Counted from the first letter of the stretch, positions 16,205 to 25,626 are shown. The stretch is 64,000 nucleotides of DNA from Campylobacter geochelonis (GCF_013201685.1 NZ_CP053844.1:930001-994000); one strand, 5' to 3'. Notes: a model not told the origin generated them from the sequence alone. Numbers and translations are program-made.

Positions 16205-17041
16205 CTAAATTTTTGAAATTCTAGCACCCAAATCAGCCATCTTGCTTAGATACATCGAACTAGTTACCACAGCGTCCACTCCGGACTTTGCATACTCTTT
16301 GACATTTGTTAAATTTATCCCACCAGCACAGACTATTTTGCTAAATTTATATTTTTCATCTTTGATTTTTACAACATTTTTTATATCTAAAAGCTCCATT
16401 TTATCAAGCTGCACAACATCGCAAAACTCCAAAAGATTTATCGCATCGTCTAAATTCAGCGCCTCAACGCAGAGCTTCTTTTCTGGAATTTTTTCTTTAA
16501 ATTTAACTAAATTTGAGTAAAACTCATCGTTATTTTTATATAAAATTCTATGTTTTTCAAAAAATAGCACGCTATCGCTTAAATTTAGTCTATGTACGCT
16601 TCCACCGCCATCAAGCAAAGCTTTTATACAAAATTTTTTAGCGAATGGAAATGTTTTTCTAGTGCCTAGAATTTGGCACTTTTGATTTACACTTTTTGCT
16701 AAATTTAGCATTTGGTTTGTATAGGTTGCAATTTTGCAAGAGTATTCAAGTAAGACTTGGCTAAGTTTCCACGCTTTATGGATATTAGCGTAGCTTCCAC
16801 TATATGTTAAAATTTTTTCACCACTTTTTAAAAAAGTTTTACTTGGTGCTACAAACTCCACTTTACAGCCTAGAATTTCAGCCAACCTAGCTGAAATTTC
16901 ACTACATGAAACAACCAAATCTTCTCTAGTAAAAAGTTCTAGTCTTGCGTTTATGCCGCAACTTTCTTGCAAATTTGTTGTCAAATCAAAATATGGCAAA
17001 TCCTCATTTATATAGTTTAAAATATCGCTATCGCTTATCAA
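16205..17041 (-). CDS. modD: ModD, molybdate-operon NadC-like protein
   Basis: A 278-aa protein of the quinolinate phosphoribosyltransferase fold, of the ModD subfamily encoded next to molybdate transporters. Seen: EDLPYFDLTTNL at the N-terminus, the phosphoribosyl/active-site region TRKTFPFAKKFCIKALLDGGGSVHRLNLSDSVLFFEKHR, EALNLDDAINLLEFCDVVQLDKM, and the C-terminal AGGINLTNVKEYAKSGVDAVVTSS. The real substrate of ModD is not established. It is the last gene of the mod operon, two bases after modC. Confidence 0.88.
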   Translation of the reverse strand: MISDSDILNYINEDLPYFDLTTNLQESCGINARLELFTREDLVVSCSEISARLAEILGCKVEFVAPSKTFLKSGEKILTYSGSYANIHKAWKLSQVLLEYSCKIATYTNQMLNLAKSVNQKCQILGTRKTFPFAKKFCIKALLDGGGSVHRLNLSDSVLFFEKHRILYKNNDEFYSNLVKFKEKIPEKKLCVEALNLDDAINLLEFCDVVQLDKMELLDIKNVVKIKDEKYKFSKIVCAGGINLTNVKEYAKSGVDAVVTSSMYLSKMADLGARISKI

Positions 17042-17043
17042 AT

Positions 17044-17892
17044 TTATCCTTTGCTTAAATTTAGGTTAAAGGCTTTTGTGCTGACATTAACCTTATCGCC
17101 AACTTTTAATCCATCTTGCTCATCAAGGGCGATTTGGGTGATTTGCTGACCGATTGAAACTGTTGCGATATAGATACTATCAAGCTTTTCTAAGCTTAAA
17201 AGTGTTCCTGAAAATACAAATTTTTGGCTGCCTTGAGTTTTAAGCAAGATGTGTTTTGGATCGCCGTTTTTAACAATTTTCCCATTTTCTAGCTCTATCA
17301 TTAAATTTGCCATTTTATAAATTTCACTTGGGTTGTGGCTAACTAGTATCGTTGTAGTGCCAAATTCGCTATGAACTTTTAAAATCTCATCTTGAAGTTT
17401 TGTTCTAAGAGTAGGATCAAGCGCAGAGAGTGGCTCATCAAGAAGCAAGAGTTTAGGGCGTCTCATCATAGCTCTTCCTAAAGCGACTCGCTGTTTTTGC
17501 CCACCACTTAGCTTAGCTGGATATCTAGCTTTTAAATTTGATAAATCAAGCATTTTTAAAAGCTTATCGCAAAGCGCTCTATCTTTTTGCACAAAAAGTA
17601 GATTTTGCTCTACGCTTAGGTTTTCAAACAGCGCGTAGTCTTGAAAGACAAAACCAATACATCTTTTTTGTGGTGCTAAAAAAAGCCTATCATTTTGCCA
17701 AATTTCATCATCTACTACTATCTCGCCACTGCTTTTTTCTAACCCAGCCAAACAGCGTAAAAGCGTAGTTTTACCACTACCGCTTTGCCCAGCAAGCGCT
17801 AAAAAAATTCCACTTTTTATATCTAAATTTACATCTAGCTCCATCTTTTGACTAACGCCAAAAAGCTCCTTTTTTATAGCTATTTTTATCAT
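17044..17892 (-). CDS. modC: Molybdate ABC transporter ATPase ModC
   Basis: ATP-binding subunit of the molybdate importer. Walker A GQSGSGKTT (Lys41), Q-loop near FVFQDYALFENL, signature LSGGQKQRVALGRA, Walker B LLLLDEPLSALD, and the switch His in LVSHN are all present. The last ~75 residues form a TOBE domain (SGTLLSLEKLDSIYIATVSIG), as in other ModC proteins, where it senses molybdate. 282 aa. It overlaps modB by 4 bases. Confidence 0.95.
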   Translation of the reverse strand: MIKIAIKKELFGVSQKMELDVNLDIKSGIFLALAGQSGSGKTTLLRCLAGLEKSSGEIVVDDEIWQNDRLFLAPQKRCIGFVFQDYALFENLSVEQNLLFVQKDRALCDKLLKMLDLSNLKARYPAKLSGGQKQRVALGRAMMRRPKLLLLDEPLSALDPTLRTKLQDEILKVHSEFGTTTILVSHNPSEIYKMANLMIELENGKIVKNGDPKHILLKTQGSQKFVFSGTLLSLEKLDSIYIATVSIGQQITQIALDEQDGLKVGDKVNVSTKAFNLNLSKG

Positions 17893-18557
17893 CTTTTTGC
17901 CTTGCTTTTTTGGTTAAACAAATAGACGCTAAAAAGCACGATAAAGCTAAGTGCAAGCATGATAAAACTATATATATGGGCTGATTTAAAATCAAGCAAT
18001 TCAGCAAACTCATATATAGCGACACTTGCGACTTTTGTTTCTCCTTCTATGCTTCCGCCAACCATAAGCACGATACCAAACTCACCAACAGTATGAGCAA
18101 ATGTCACAACAAGAGCTGTTAAAAGAGATGGTTTGATGTTTGGTAGGGCGATTTTAAAAAGCGTTATAAATTTGCTTTTGCCACTTAGATATGAGGCTTC
18201 TATGATGTTTTTATTTAGGCTTTCAAAGCCGCTTAAAAGAGGTTGAAACATAAAAGGAAGCGAGTAAATGCAACTTGCAAACACAAGCCCAGTAAAGCTA
18301 AAAACAAGCTCTAAGCCCAAAGTATCGTATAAAAAACCGCCGATTGTTGAGTTTTTAGAAAATGTAAAAAGTATGTAAAAGCCCATAACGGTGGGTGGTA
18401 AAACAAGTGGCAAGGCGCAAATGCTTTCGATTAGCGGTTTTAGTCTGCTTTTGCTTTGACTAAGTTTCCAAGCTAGAGGCAAAACTAGAAAAAACAGCAC
18501 AAATGTTGTAACAAAGGCTAGTTTAAAAGATACATAAAAAGGGGTAAAATTTATCAT
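17889..18557 (-). CDS. modB: Molybdate ABC transporter permease ModB
   Basis: A 222-aa inner-membrane permease with about five to six helices. It contains the permease EAA-type loop (EASYLSGKSKFITLFKIALPNIKPSLLTA) that docks to ModC, and the family motif LPLVLPPTVMGFYIL near residue 55. Translation starts two bases after the mop gene. With ModA and ModC it forms a type I importer. Confidence 0.94.
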   Translation of the reverse strand: MINFTPFYVSFKLAFVTTFVLFFLVLPLAWKLSQSKSRLKPLIESICALPLVLPPTVMGFYILFTFSKNSTIGGFLYDTLGLELVFSFTGLVFASCIYSLPFMFQPLLSGFESLNKNIIEASYLSGKSKFITLFKIALPNIKPSLLTALVVTFAHTVGEFGIVLMVGGSIEGETKVASVAIYEFAELLDFKSAHIYSFIMLALSFIVLFSVYLFNQKSKAKR

Positions 18558-18559
18558 TT

Positions 18560-18946
18560 TTATCCATTTACTATAAAAACATCAGTGGCTTTAACTAAAA
18601 AAACAACGCTATCATGAAGCTTTAAATTTAGCCTATTTGCCGAGTCAGTAGTAATCACGCTAGTAAGTTTTTGACTATCTTTAAAAGCTGTTATTTTAGT
18701 TAAAATTTCACCTTTTTCAATCTGGCTTATTAAAACGCAAATTTGGTTTGAGTAGCTTAAATGCTCGCTTTTTTCTTTTGAGATTGCAACTGAGTTTGAG
18801 CGAAAACCAAGAGTTACTTCTTGATTTTCTTTAAGCTCTACATCAAGGCTTACAAAGGCTAAATTTCCAACATTTGAGCTAAAATTTACCTTGTGTAAGT
18901 CCTTGTTTTGCTTTATGCTCTCTACTTTTGCTAAAATTTTATTCAT
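18560..18946 (-). CDS. TOBE-domain molybdate-binding protein (Mop-like)
   Basis: A 128-aa cytoplasmic protein built of two TOBE-like halves: AKVESIKQNKDLHKVNFSS about 4-60 and CVLISQIEKGEILTKITAFKDSQKLTSVITTDSANRLNLKLHDSV about 68-125. Mop-type proteins bind molybdate and may store it or pass it on. The first half is diverged. Placed inside the mod operon between modA and modB; its ATG at 18946 overlaps the end of modA. An alternative ATG is two codons upstream. The same insertion of a TOBE gene is known from other Campylobacter mod operons as far as I recall. Confidence 0.8.
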   Translation of the reverse strand: MNKILAKVESIKQNKDLHKVNFSSNVGNLAFVSLDVELKENQEVTLGFRSNSVAISKEKSEHLSYSNQICVLISQIEKGEILTKITAFKDSQKLTSVITTDSANRLNLKLHDSVVFLVKATDVFIVNG

Positions 18947-19673
18947 AGCCATAAGTTTTAAAGATAGCTTTTGCTTTTTCGCCCTTTAAAAAAGCGTAAA
19001 AATCAGTCGCTAGCTTATCATTTTCATAAGGTTTTAGCAAAATCATACCTTGATCAAGTGGAGTATAAAGCTTACTATCAACTGCTGCGAAGTTAGAACC
19101 TTCTTTATACTCATCTTTGCCAACTAAGGCTGATTTAGGGATAAAGCCGATTTCAGCAGCACTTAGTGCGTATGGAAGCACACCAGAAATACTCTCTGCA
19201 AAAACAAGTTTTGACTCTATCTCTTTAAGCACGCCAGCGTTTTTAAACGCCTCATAAGCAGCGATTCCATAAGGGGCGGTTTTTATGTTTGCAACTGCGA
19301 TTTTGTGAATATCTTTATCTTTTAAAAGCTCAAGTCCACGGCTTAAATCACGCTTCTTAGCGCTAAACATCATCAAAACGCCTCTTGTATAAATTTCAGC
19401 CTCTTTGGTGCTAAAACCACTTTTATATAAGTCGTTTGCAAAGTTCATGTTTGCCGCCATAAAGATAGCGTAATCTGCACCATTTTTAATCTGCGTGTTA
19501 AGTTTTCCGCTACTTGCAAGCGTTACTTCGATTTTATCATCACTTCTATCTTTTAAAAACTCTTTTTTAAGCTCATCGATTACATAGCCGATATTTGCAG
19601 CCGCTGCAACTCTAATCTCACTTGCGTTTAAAACCAAAGCACAAAATGTTAACAGTATAAATTTTTTCATCAT
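18939..19673 (-). CDS. modA: Molybdate-binding periplasmic protein ModA
   Basis: A 244-aa periplasmic substrate-binding protein with a Sec signal peptide (MMKKFILLTFCALVLNA, cleavage after about 18) and then EIRVAAAANIGYVIDELKKEF, the usual ModA beginning. The oxyanion pocket region SSGKLNTQIKNGADYAIFMAANM is present, as are the hinge segments YGIAAYEAF and PLDQGMILL. Specific for molybdate/tungstate by family and operon context. It starts at the stop of modE, so the regulator and transporter are translated together. Confidence 0.94.
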   Translation of the reverse strand: MMKKFILLTFCALVLNASEIRVAAAANIGYVIDELKKEFLKDRSDDKIEVTLASSGKLNTQIKNGADYAIFMAANMNFANDLYKSGFSTKEAEIYTRGVLMMFSAKKRDLSRGLELLKDKDIHKIAVANIKTAPYGIAAYEAFKNAGVLKEIESKLVFAESISGVLPYALSAAEIGFIPKSALVGKDEYKEGSNFAAVDSKLYTPLDQGMILLKPYENDKLATDFYAFLKGEKAKAIFKTYGYE

Positions 19674-20455
19674 TATAGTCCTATCATAACTGAAGTTGAT
19701 TTGATAATGCCATAAGCTTTATCGCCGACTTTTAAGCCAAGTTTTTTGATTGAATTTGCTGTGATAACGGCGGTTAGAATTTGGTTTTCGCCGATATCAA
19801 GGCTAACTTCTGCGTTGATTTCATCTGAGTTTATCTTGTTAATGACTCCTTCTAGCACATTTCTAGCACTTATTTGGATATCTTTTGTAGCGCTTATCAT
19901 AACTGAGCTTGACTTGATAATCGCCTTTGCCTCTTTGCCAACTTCAAGTTCTAAATTTAACATGGAGTTTTTTGTGATGATTGAAGCGATTTCTTGAGCT
20001 CCTTTTAGAGATAATACAACCTCTGCGTTTACATCGTTGGACGCGATTTTACTCACTTTTCCAACAAAAACATTTCTAGCACTTATTTGCATAGCAATCC
20101 TTTGTAAATTTTTTATATACCCACTATCAAAATCGGTATTTTTTGAAACTAAATCTAAAAAATCTTTTTGAGCGATTTTGATAAGCTCGTAAGATTTGAT
20201 TAAATTTTTAGCATACTCGCTTAAGTGGCTTCCGCCGCCACTTTTGCCACCAGCTTTTCGCTCGACTAATGTATGGCTTGAAAGGTTGTTCATCAAGTCA
20301 ATCGCATCCCAAGCGGCTTTATAACTCATCGGAACATTTTTAGCTGCTTGTAAAATCGAGCCTGTTTTTTCTATCTCACAAAGCAGTTTTATTCGCTTTT
20401 CAAGGATAAAATCGCTATCGTTTGATTTGATAATAAAATTTGAAACTAACTCCAT
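19673..20455 (-). CDS. modE: Molybdate-responsive regulator ModE
   Basis: A 260-aa transcription factor. The N-terminal winged-helix (about 20-110) carries IEKTGSILQAAKNVPMSYKAAWDAIDLMN and RKAGGKSGGGSHLSEYAKNLI, the ModE DNA-binding signature. The C-terminal part holds two TOBE/Mop repeats (about 124-190 and 195-260), each with SARNVxxGxVxKI and an SVMI ending, which bind molybdate. By family knowledge ModE with molybdate represses mod transport genes. Being the first gene of the operon suggests autoregulation, supported by a candidate operator at 20494-20517. Confidence 0.93.
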   Translation of the reverse strand: MELVSNFIIKSNDSDFILEKRIKLLCEIEKTGSILQAAKNVPMSYKAAWDAIDLMNNLSSHTLVERKAGGKSGGGSHLSEYAKNLIKSYELIKIAQKDFLDLVSKNTDFDSGYIKNLQRIAMQISARNVFVGKVSKIASNDVNAEVVLSLKGAQEIASIITKNSMLNLELEVGKEAKAIIKSSSVMISATKDIQISARNVLEGVINKINSDEINAEVSLDIGENQILTAVITANSIKKLGLKVGDKAYGIIKSTSVMIGL

Positions 20456-20493
20456 AAAAATCCTTTGGGCGAAAGTATAGCTATAAATTTCTT

Positions 20494-20517
20494 AATTATA
20501 TATTATACTTTATAACG
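20494..20517 (-). promoter_or_regulatory. Candidate ModE operator over the mod promoter
   Basis: Read on the minus strand this is CGTTATAA, eight bases, then ATATAATT. E. coli ModE sites have two 8-base halves, CGTTATAT and ACATAACG, with an 8-base spacer; here the left half matches 7/8 and the right about 5-6/8, with the same spacing. It overlaps a TATAAT box and lies about 40 bases before modE, as expected for a repressor site. AT-rich DNA makes chance matches possible. Confidence 0.4.
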
Positions 20518-20580
20518 CTTTTAAAGGTTAAAATTAAGAAAATTACCTTAAAATAACAGCTATCAAAATAAGGAGAAAAT

Positions 20581-21099
20581 ATGAAAAAACTACTTTTTGC
20601 TGTGCTTTTTAGCGTTTGTGCGCTTTTTGGCGATGAGGTTTTATTGCAAACTACAAAAGGCGATATAACGCTAAAACTTTTTAAAGATGTCGCTCCAAAG
20701 GCGGTTGAGAATTTTGAAACTCATGTGAAAAATGGCTATTATGATGGGCTGATTTTTCATAGAGTTATAAAAGGTTTTATGGCTCAAGGTGGAGATCCAA
20801 CAGGCACTGGAATGGGTGGAAAGTCGATTTGGGGTAAGAGTTTTGAAGATGAGTTTAAACCAAATGTTGTCTTTGATAGAGCTGGACTTTTGGCGATGGC
20901 AAACTCAGGAGCAAATACAAATGCAAGTCAGTTTTTTATAACTTTTAAGCCAACTCCGTGGTTAAATGGACATCACACTATCTTTGGCGAAGTAGTTAGC
21001 GGAATCGCTACTTTAAACGAGATAGAAAACACGCCAACTGATGCTAGAGATAGACCAAAAGATGAGGTTAAAATCATAAAAGCAACTCTTATCAAGTAG
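20581..21099 (+). CDS. Periplasmic cyclophilin-type peptidylprolyl isomerase
   Basis: A 172-aa cyclophilin with a signal peptide ([17 protein letters not shown]), thus a periplasmic folding factor acting on proline bonds. Core motifs are all present: [22 protein letters not shown] (catalytic Arg in FHR), [19 protein letters not shown], and [13 protein letters not shown] clean AAGGAGA ribosome-binding site precedes the ATG. A long hairpin follows at 21138. It appears to be a single-gene transcript, divergent from the mod operon. Confidence 0.93.
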   Translation: MKKLLFAVLFSVCALFGDEVLLQTTKGDITLKLFKDVAPKAVENFETHVKNGYYDGLIFHRVIKGFMAQGGDPTGTGMGGKSIWGKSFEDEFKPNVVFDRAGLLAMANSGANTNASQFFITFKPTPWLNGHHTIFGEVVSGIATLNEIENTPTDARDRPKDEVKIIKATLIK

Positions 21100-21137
21100 G
21101 TTAAATCCACTTTTTTACTACAACTTATCTTTTTTGA

Positions 21138-21175
21138 AAACCACTCTATTTAGTTAAATCAAGAGTGGTTTAACT
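21138..21175 (+). terminator. Terminator-like hairpin after the cyclophilin gene
   Basis: A 10-bp perfect stem (21138-21147 with 21162-21171; AAACCACTCT/AGAGTGGTTT), whose loop can add five more pairs (ATTTA/TAAAT). It is followed by a weak T-run. It starts 39 bases after the stop codon. The rest of the gap to 21476 is extremely AT-rich, with many TATAAT-like words and no gene; it probably holds the autotransporter promoter. Confidence 0.6.
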
Positions 21176-21482
21176 AAATTTTGTATAAATTTGACTAAAA
21201 ATACTCGCCGAAACTATTAAAATTAAAATTATATAAAAAGTTTAATTTATTTAGTAAATTTTATAATTATTTTATCGATTATATACTGTTTCTTTATATA
21301 ATATTATAGTTTATGTTAAATTTAGATATAACTTAAACTAAATTTAACTATCTAATATCGATAATAGTGATAGTTTAAATTTCTAATATTTGTTATCAAT
21401 TTCAGCTTAAATACTTATACTTTTACTATATTTTAAGGATATGTTAAATAAAATTACGCGCAATTTAAAATAAGGAATGATA

Positions 21483-24302
21483 ATGAACAACAAAAAAACA
21501 TTCGCTCTAAGCGTAGCTTTATGCTCGGCACTTTTAGCAAATGCGCAAGATCTTGAATGGAGCGCAAAAAAAGATCCATTAATAGAGATAGGTGGCTTAA
21601 AAGTGCTATCTCCAGATAAAAACAGTCTAACTGGTAATAGCGTTACTGTTAACAGCTCTGATGAACTTACCAGAGTTTATGGTGGATATCGTGGAGAAAA
21701 TGATGAAGAAAAAGATATGTCTGATAACTCTGTCAATATCACAAATGCAAAGATAACAAATAATGTTTTTGGCTCTGAGAATTTTAACGGAAATGTAGAA
21801 GAAAGTAGTATCGTCATAAGAAGTAATGATGATGCAATTACCCCTGAAAAAGTTATAATTAGTGGCGTTCAAGTTACTGGTGGTTCTAGCAATAAAGGTA
21901 GTGTTAATTTAAATAGTATAATCATAGATCACAAAGATACGGATATTTTAAGTGTATTTGGTGGTAGCACAGTAGAAGGTAAAGCAGAGGGCAACTCAGT
22001 AACATTAAAAAGAGGCACTATAAAGGGCGATATTTATGGTGGATATACTACAAAAGGTAATACAAAAAGTAACTTGGTAGATATCACTGGTGGAAAAGTT
22101 GAAGGCAATATATATGGTGCTTTGACTACAAATGGCGATGCATCAGAGAACCATATAACCATAAATAATACAGAATTTAAAGCAGGAGCTGGTAAAAGTA
22201 TTGTCGGTGCAAAAAGTGATAAAGGTGCAAATGTTATAACAAATACAGTAACGATAGAAAAATCTACCATAAACCACAATGTATACGGAGCTATCGGTTT
22301 GGCTGCTAAAGTCGAAGGCAACTCTGTAACTATAACTGATAGCACACTAAATGGCTTTGTAGTTGGCGCAGAGGGAAAAAATGCTAACAAAAACATAGTT
22401 CAAATCCACAGTGGTACATTCAAAGGCTCGATTACTGGCGCTTCATCTATATCTGGGGAGGCTAGGGAAAATAGAGTTCTTATAGAAAATGGCGATTTTA
22501 AAGACTATGTTACAGCAGCAAATTCTAAAAAAGCAGAAGCTAACATTTTAAATATCGATAATGGTAAATTTGCTAACCTAGTTATGGGCGCAGACTCTTC
22601 AAATGGAGAAGCAAATAAAAATGTTGTAAACATTAAAAATGGAACATTTAATGGAAACATTTACGGTGGACAAGGCAAAAGCGCAAACGAAAATAAAATA
22701 AATATAAATGGTGGAACTTTTAATGGGGAAATAGTTGGTGGATTTGGCTCTTTGATAGCTAAAGATAACAGTATTTTTATACAAGGAAATCCAAATCTAA
22801 CAAATTCAACGCTTTATGGTGGCAAAGCAGAAAACCATGTAGCTGGAAAAACAGAACTATCTGGTAACTCACTTCAGATAAACTCAACCGGTTTAGTAGC
22901 TAAAAATATAGTAAATTTTGACTCTGTAAATTTCTTCTTGCCACAAGATACAAGAGTTGGAGCTACGGCACTTAAGCTAACGGATAAAGCAGGAACTGAT
23001 CTTAGTGCTACAAAAGTTGGTGTTGGTATGGCAAGTGGTGGAGTAGCGCTTAAAGTCAATGATAAAATCACGCTTATAAATACAGCCGGCACTTTTAAAA
23101 TGCCAAAAGATTTAACAAATCATAAAGATAGCGTTACTGTTCCGGTTGGTTTAACTGGATTTTACGAGTTTAAACTAAGCGCTGATAACAACAACTTATA
23201 CGCGGTTGCTTTAGGAAAACCAACAACTCCACCAGTCGTTACTCCAACTCCAGGCGTAACTCCACCAGTTCCAACTACACCTGGAACAACAGCGCCAACT
23301 ACACCGGTTGTAAACCCAACTGTACCAGTAACTACTCCAGTTACAACTCCAACAGTTCCAACCACTACAAAACCATCAGCGTTACAATACGACAAAACAA
23401 AAGTACAAAAAACAAAGTCGTTCTTAGAAGCAAATTTAGCTTCACTTTCTTTGGTTAATCAAAGCTCTGATTTAATCGCCGATAACTCAACTTCTATAGC
23501 TAGTCAAAGTAGTAGCGATATATCAACATTTGGATTTTTAAGTATAGAAAACTCAAAAACGAAAACAGGCTCATATGTAGATGCTAGAGGCGTTAGCTTT
23601 GCAACTGGTGTAAGCAAACGTATAGATGCTATAACTTATGGTGCGTTTTTTGAGGCTGGAGTTGGCGAGTATGATAGTTATAACGACTTTGGAGATTCTG
23701 GCGTTGTTAAAGGCAAAGGTGATAGCAAATACTATGGAGCTGGCGTTTTGCTTAACTTTGAGCTTGCGCAAGATTACAGCTTAGATGCTAGCATTCACGC
23801 TGGTAAAACGCAGATTGATTATAAAAGTTCAGATTTTGGCACGGCAGCAGACTTTGACTTAAAACGAACTTATATATCATCTCACTTAGGCGTAAATAAG
23901 GCGTTTAAGATAGATGAGACAAACCAAATAAACGTATTTGCAAAAGCACTTTACTCAAGATTAAGCGCAAAAGATGCAACTATAGCGAGTGAAGAGTTTA
24001 AATTTGATGCTTCTACTTCACTAAGAAGCAAAATCGGTTTAGGCTACACGTATAGCGCAAATGATGATTTGGCGCTTTACTCATCGGCTGCTTATGAGCA
24101 TGAGTTTGATGGTAAGGCTAAAGGCTATCATGTCTCTTCAGGCACACAAATTGACTCTCCAAGCCTTAAAGGCGACAGCGGAGTCTTTGGAGTGGGCGCA
24201 AAATACAGTGTAGATAAAGTCTTATTTGATGCAAATCTTCAAGGATATGTTGGTAAAAAAGAGGGCGTAAGTGGCGGCTTAAAGGTAGAGTATAAATTCT
24301 AA
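21483..24302 (+). CDS. Autotransporter (type Va secretion) with repeat-built passenger
   Basis: A 939-aa outer-membrane autotransporter. It has a signal peptide to about residue 22 (ALLANA/QDLEW) and a passenger of roughly 550 residues made of imperfect ~18-20-residue units with a recurring GN-x-V-x-I and GGxxxGxIYGG pattern. This predicts a long beta-helix stalk. A Pro/Thr-rich linker (about 580-635) follows. The C-terminal ~280-residue beta-barrel domain ends in EYKF, with the terminal aromatic residue needed for assembly. AAGGA lies six bases before the ATG at 21483; the ATG at 21477 touches it, so the second is preferred. No Cys, no recognisable protease triad: probably an adhesin-type surface protein. 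Confidence 0.88.
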   Translation: MNNKKTFALSVALCSALLANAQDLEWSAKKDPLIEIGGLKVLSPDKNSLTGNSVTVNSSDELTRVYGGYRGENDEEKDMSDNSVNITNAKITNNVFGSENFNGNVEESSIVIRSNDDAITPEKVIISGVQVTGGSSNKGSVNLNSIIIDHKDTDILSVFGGSTVEGKAEGNSVTLKRGTIKGDIYGGYTTKGNTKSNLVDITGGKVEGNIYGALTTNGDASENHITINNTEFKAGAGKSIVGAKSDKGANVITNTVTIEKSTINHNVYGAIGLAAKVEGNSVTITDSTLNGFVVGAEGKNANKNIVQIHSGTFKGSITGASSISGEARENRVLIENGDFKDYVTAANSKKAEANILNIDNGKFANLVMGADSSNGEANKNVVNIKNGTFNGNIYGGQGKSANENKININGGTFNGEIVGGFGSLIAKDNSIFIQGNPNLTNSTLYGGKAENHVAGKTELSGNSLQINSTGLVAKNIVNFDSVNFFLPQDTRVGATALKLTDKAGTDLSATKVGVGMASGGVALKVNDKITLINTAGTFKMPKDLTNHKDSVTVPVGLTGFYEFKLSADNNNLYAVALGKPTTPPVVTPTPGVTPPVPTTPGTTAPTTPVVNPTVPVTTPVTTPTVPTTTKPSALQYDKTKVQKTKSFLEANLASLSLVNQSSDLIADNSTSIASQSSSDISTFGFLSIENSKTKTGSYVDARGVSFATGVSKRIDAITYGAFFEAGVGEYDSYNDFGDSGVVKGKGDSKYYGAGVLLNFELAQDYSLDASIHAGKTQIDYKSSDFGTAADFDLKRTYISSHLGVNKAFKIDETNQINVFAKALYSRLSAKDATIASEEFKFDASTSLRSKIGLGYTYSANDDLALYSSAAYEHEFDGKAKGYHVSSGTQIDSPSLKGDSGVFGVGAKYSVDKVLFDANLQGYVGKKEGVSGGLKVEYKF

Positions 24303-24720
24303 GTTCGCTTAGCATATACGCTTGCATTTATATTTTAGCTTTGCAAATTTAAATGATAAATTTAGTTTGCAAAGGCTGGTTTTGATTTTTAAATTGCTTA
24401 TTAGAAATCTTTTGAAATCCTTAAATTTAGAAATTTATTTAAGGGTTTCTGCTTTCAAACTTGCTTTTACTATATATTTTAGACTTTTTTCGGTTTTTGT
24501 ATAATTTCGCTATAAATTTAAGTGCGTAAATTTATAAGTATTTTGCTTTTAAATTTATACATTTAAATTTACACAAACCGCTCGCTTATCATATGAACCA
24601 TCGCTATCGTGCAAAGACTATGGATGATGTAAAAATTTGCTTTTGTTTAATTTAGACAAAGTTTTTTAAAAATTTATCTTTTTAAATTTAAAGATTATTA
24701 AAAACCTATCCTTGCTAAAA
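24303..24720. other. Non-coding gap
   Basis: AT-rich 418 bases between the autotransporter and the AEC gene (which ends here from the right). The only coding-like stretch is a 23-codon minus-strand piece around 24580-24655 (ANFYIIHSLCTIAMVHMISERF) without a start; I do not recognise it. No clear terminator seen. Confidence 0.5.
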
Positions 24721-25626
24721 TCACAAAATCAAAAATTTATAAATAATCGGCAAGGTTATAAACATAACAAAATGCCCCATAGCAGTTGCTGAAATAGCTA
24801 AATTTGTGTTTAAATTTGCTTTCATGATTATCGCTGATACGATAACTGCTGTTGGCATAGATGAGAGTATAAGCCCAAGAGTTGTCTCGTGAGTGTCTAG
24901 TTTTAAAAGCTTTAAAAAAGCAAAAAACAAAATCGGCATAAGTATCATCTTAGCAAAAATCGCAACCAAAGATGGTTTCCACGAAGTTTTAATAGAGTTA
25001 AAACTAAGCCCAACACCGATACTAAAAAGAGCAATCGGCACGATTGAGTTGCCTATGAGATGAAGTGGAGCAAAAAACAGCTCTGGTATGGAGATGCTTT
25101 TTAAAATTAAAGCTAAGATTAGGGCTAAAAATGGTGGAAATTTAAAAATTTGTTTAATTGTATTTAAAAATTTTCTCTCGCTAACTCCTGCAAAAGATAT
25201 CGCGATAGGAGCTATAATCGAAACTGGTATAGCAGTTATAGCTTGATCGTAAAAGACTATGTTTTCTACCATCTCATCGCCTAAAATCGCACTAGAAACT
25301 GGAAGTCCGACAAACAAAGTATTTCCAAATACACTTAGTAAAAAAAGGCAGATGATAGTTACGCGACTAAATTTAAAAACTAACCCAAGAAAAATGATGA
25401 TAATGCCAACTATTACCATGCAAGATAGCGATAAAAATATAGCTTTTAAAAGGGCTAAATGTATACTAACGTGATAAATTTTATCAAAAATCAAAGCTGG
25501 AAGAGCGAAATTTACGATAAAGCTTAGAAAAATAGCACTATCTTTTTGTGCTATCATGCCAACTCGTTTTGCAAAATATCCACCAACAAGTAAGAAAAAT
25601 ATCGAGTACAAAGGTGCAAATAACAT
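24721..25626 (-). CDS. AEC-family transporter (auxin efflux carrier type)
   Basis: A 301-aa membrane protein with about ten helices in two inverted halves. Typical: the N-terminal LYSIFFLLVGGYFAKR, the Asn-containing discontinuous helix SFIVNFALPALIFDKIYH, FGNTLFVGLPVSSAILG, and in the second half NSIVPIALFSIGVGLSF and SSMPTAVIVSAIIMKANLN. Bacterial members export or import carboxylates (e.g. malate); the substrate here is not predictable. A good AAGGAGA ribosome-binding site precedes the ATG. Monocistronic by spacing. Confidence 0.85.
   Translation of the reverse strand: MLFAPLYSIFFLLVGGYFAKRVGMIAQKDSAIFLSFIVNFALPALIFDKIYHVSIHLALLKAIFLSLSCMVIVGIIIIFLGLVFKFSRVTIICLFLLSVFGNTLFVGLPVSSAILGDEMVENIVFYDQAITAIPVSIIAPIAISFAGVSERKFLNTIKQIFKFPPFLALILALILKSISIPELFFAPLHLIGNSIVPIALFSIGVGLSFNSIKTSWKPSLVAIFAKMILMPILFFAFLKLLKLDTHETTLGLILSSMPTAVIVSAIIMKANLNTNLAISATAMGHFVMFITLPIIYKFLIL

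Noticed and set aside
22034-23395. Antisense ORFs within the autotransporter gene
   Set aside because: Produced by the repetitive passenger and Pro/Thr linker codons read backwards; no start signals.
24322-24504. 60-codon plus-strand ORF after the autotransporter
   Set aside because: Low-complexity Leu/Phe/Lys peptide, no ribosome-binding site, no domain.
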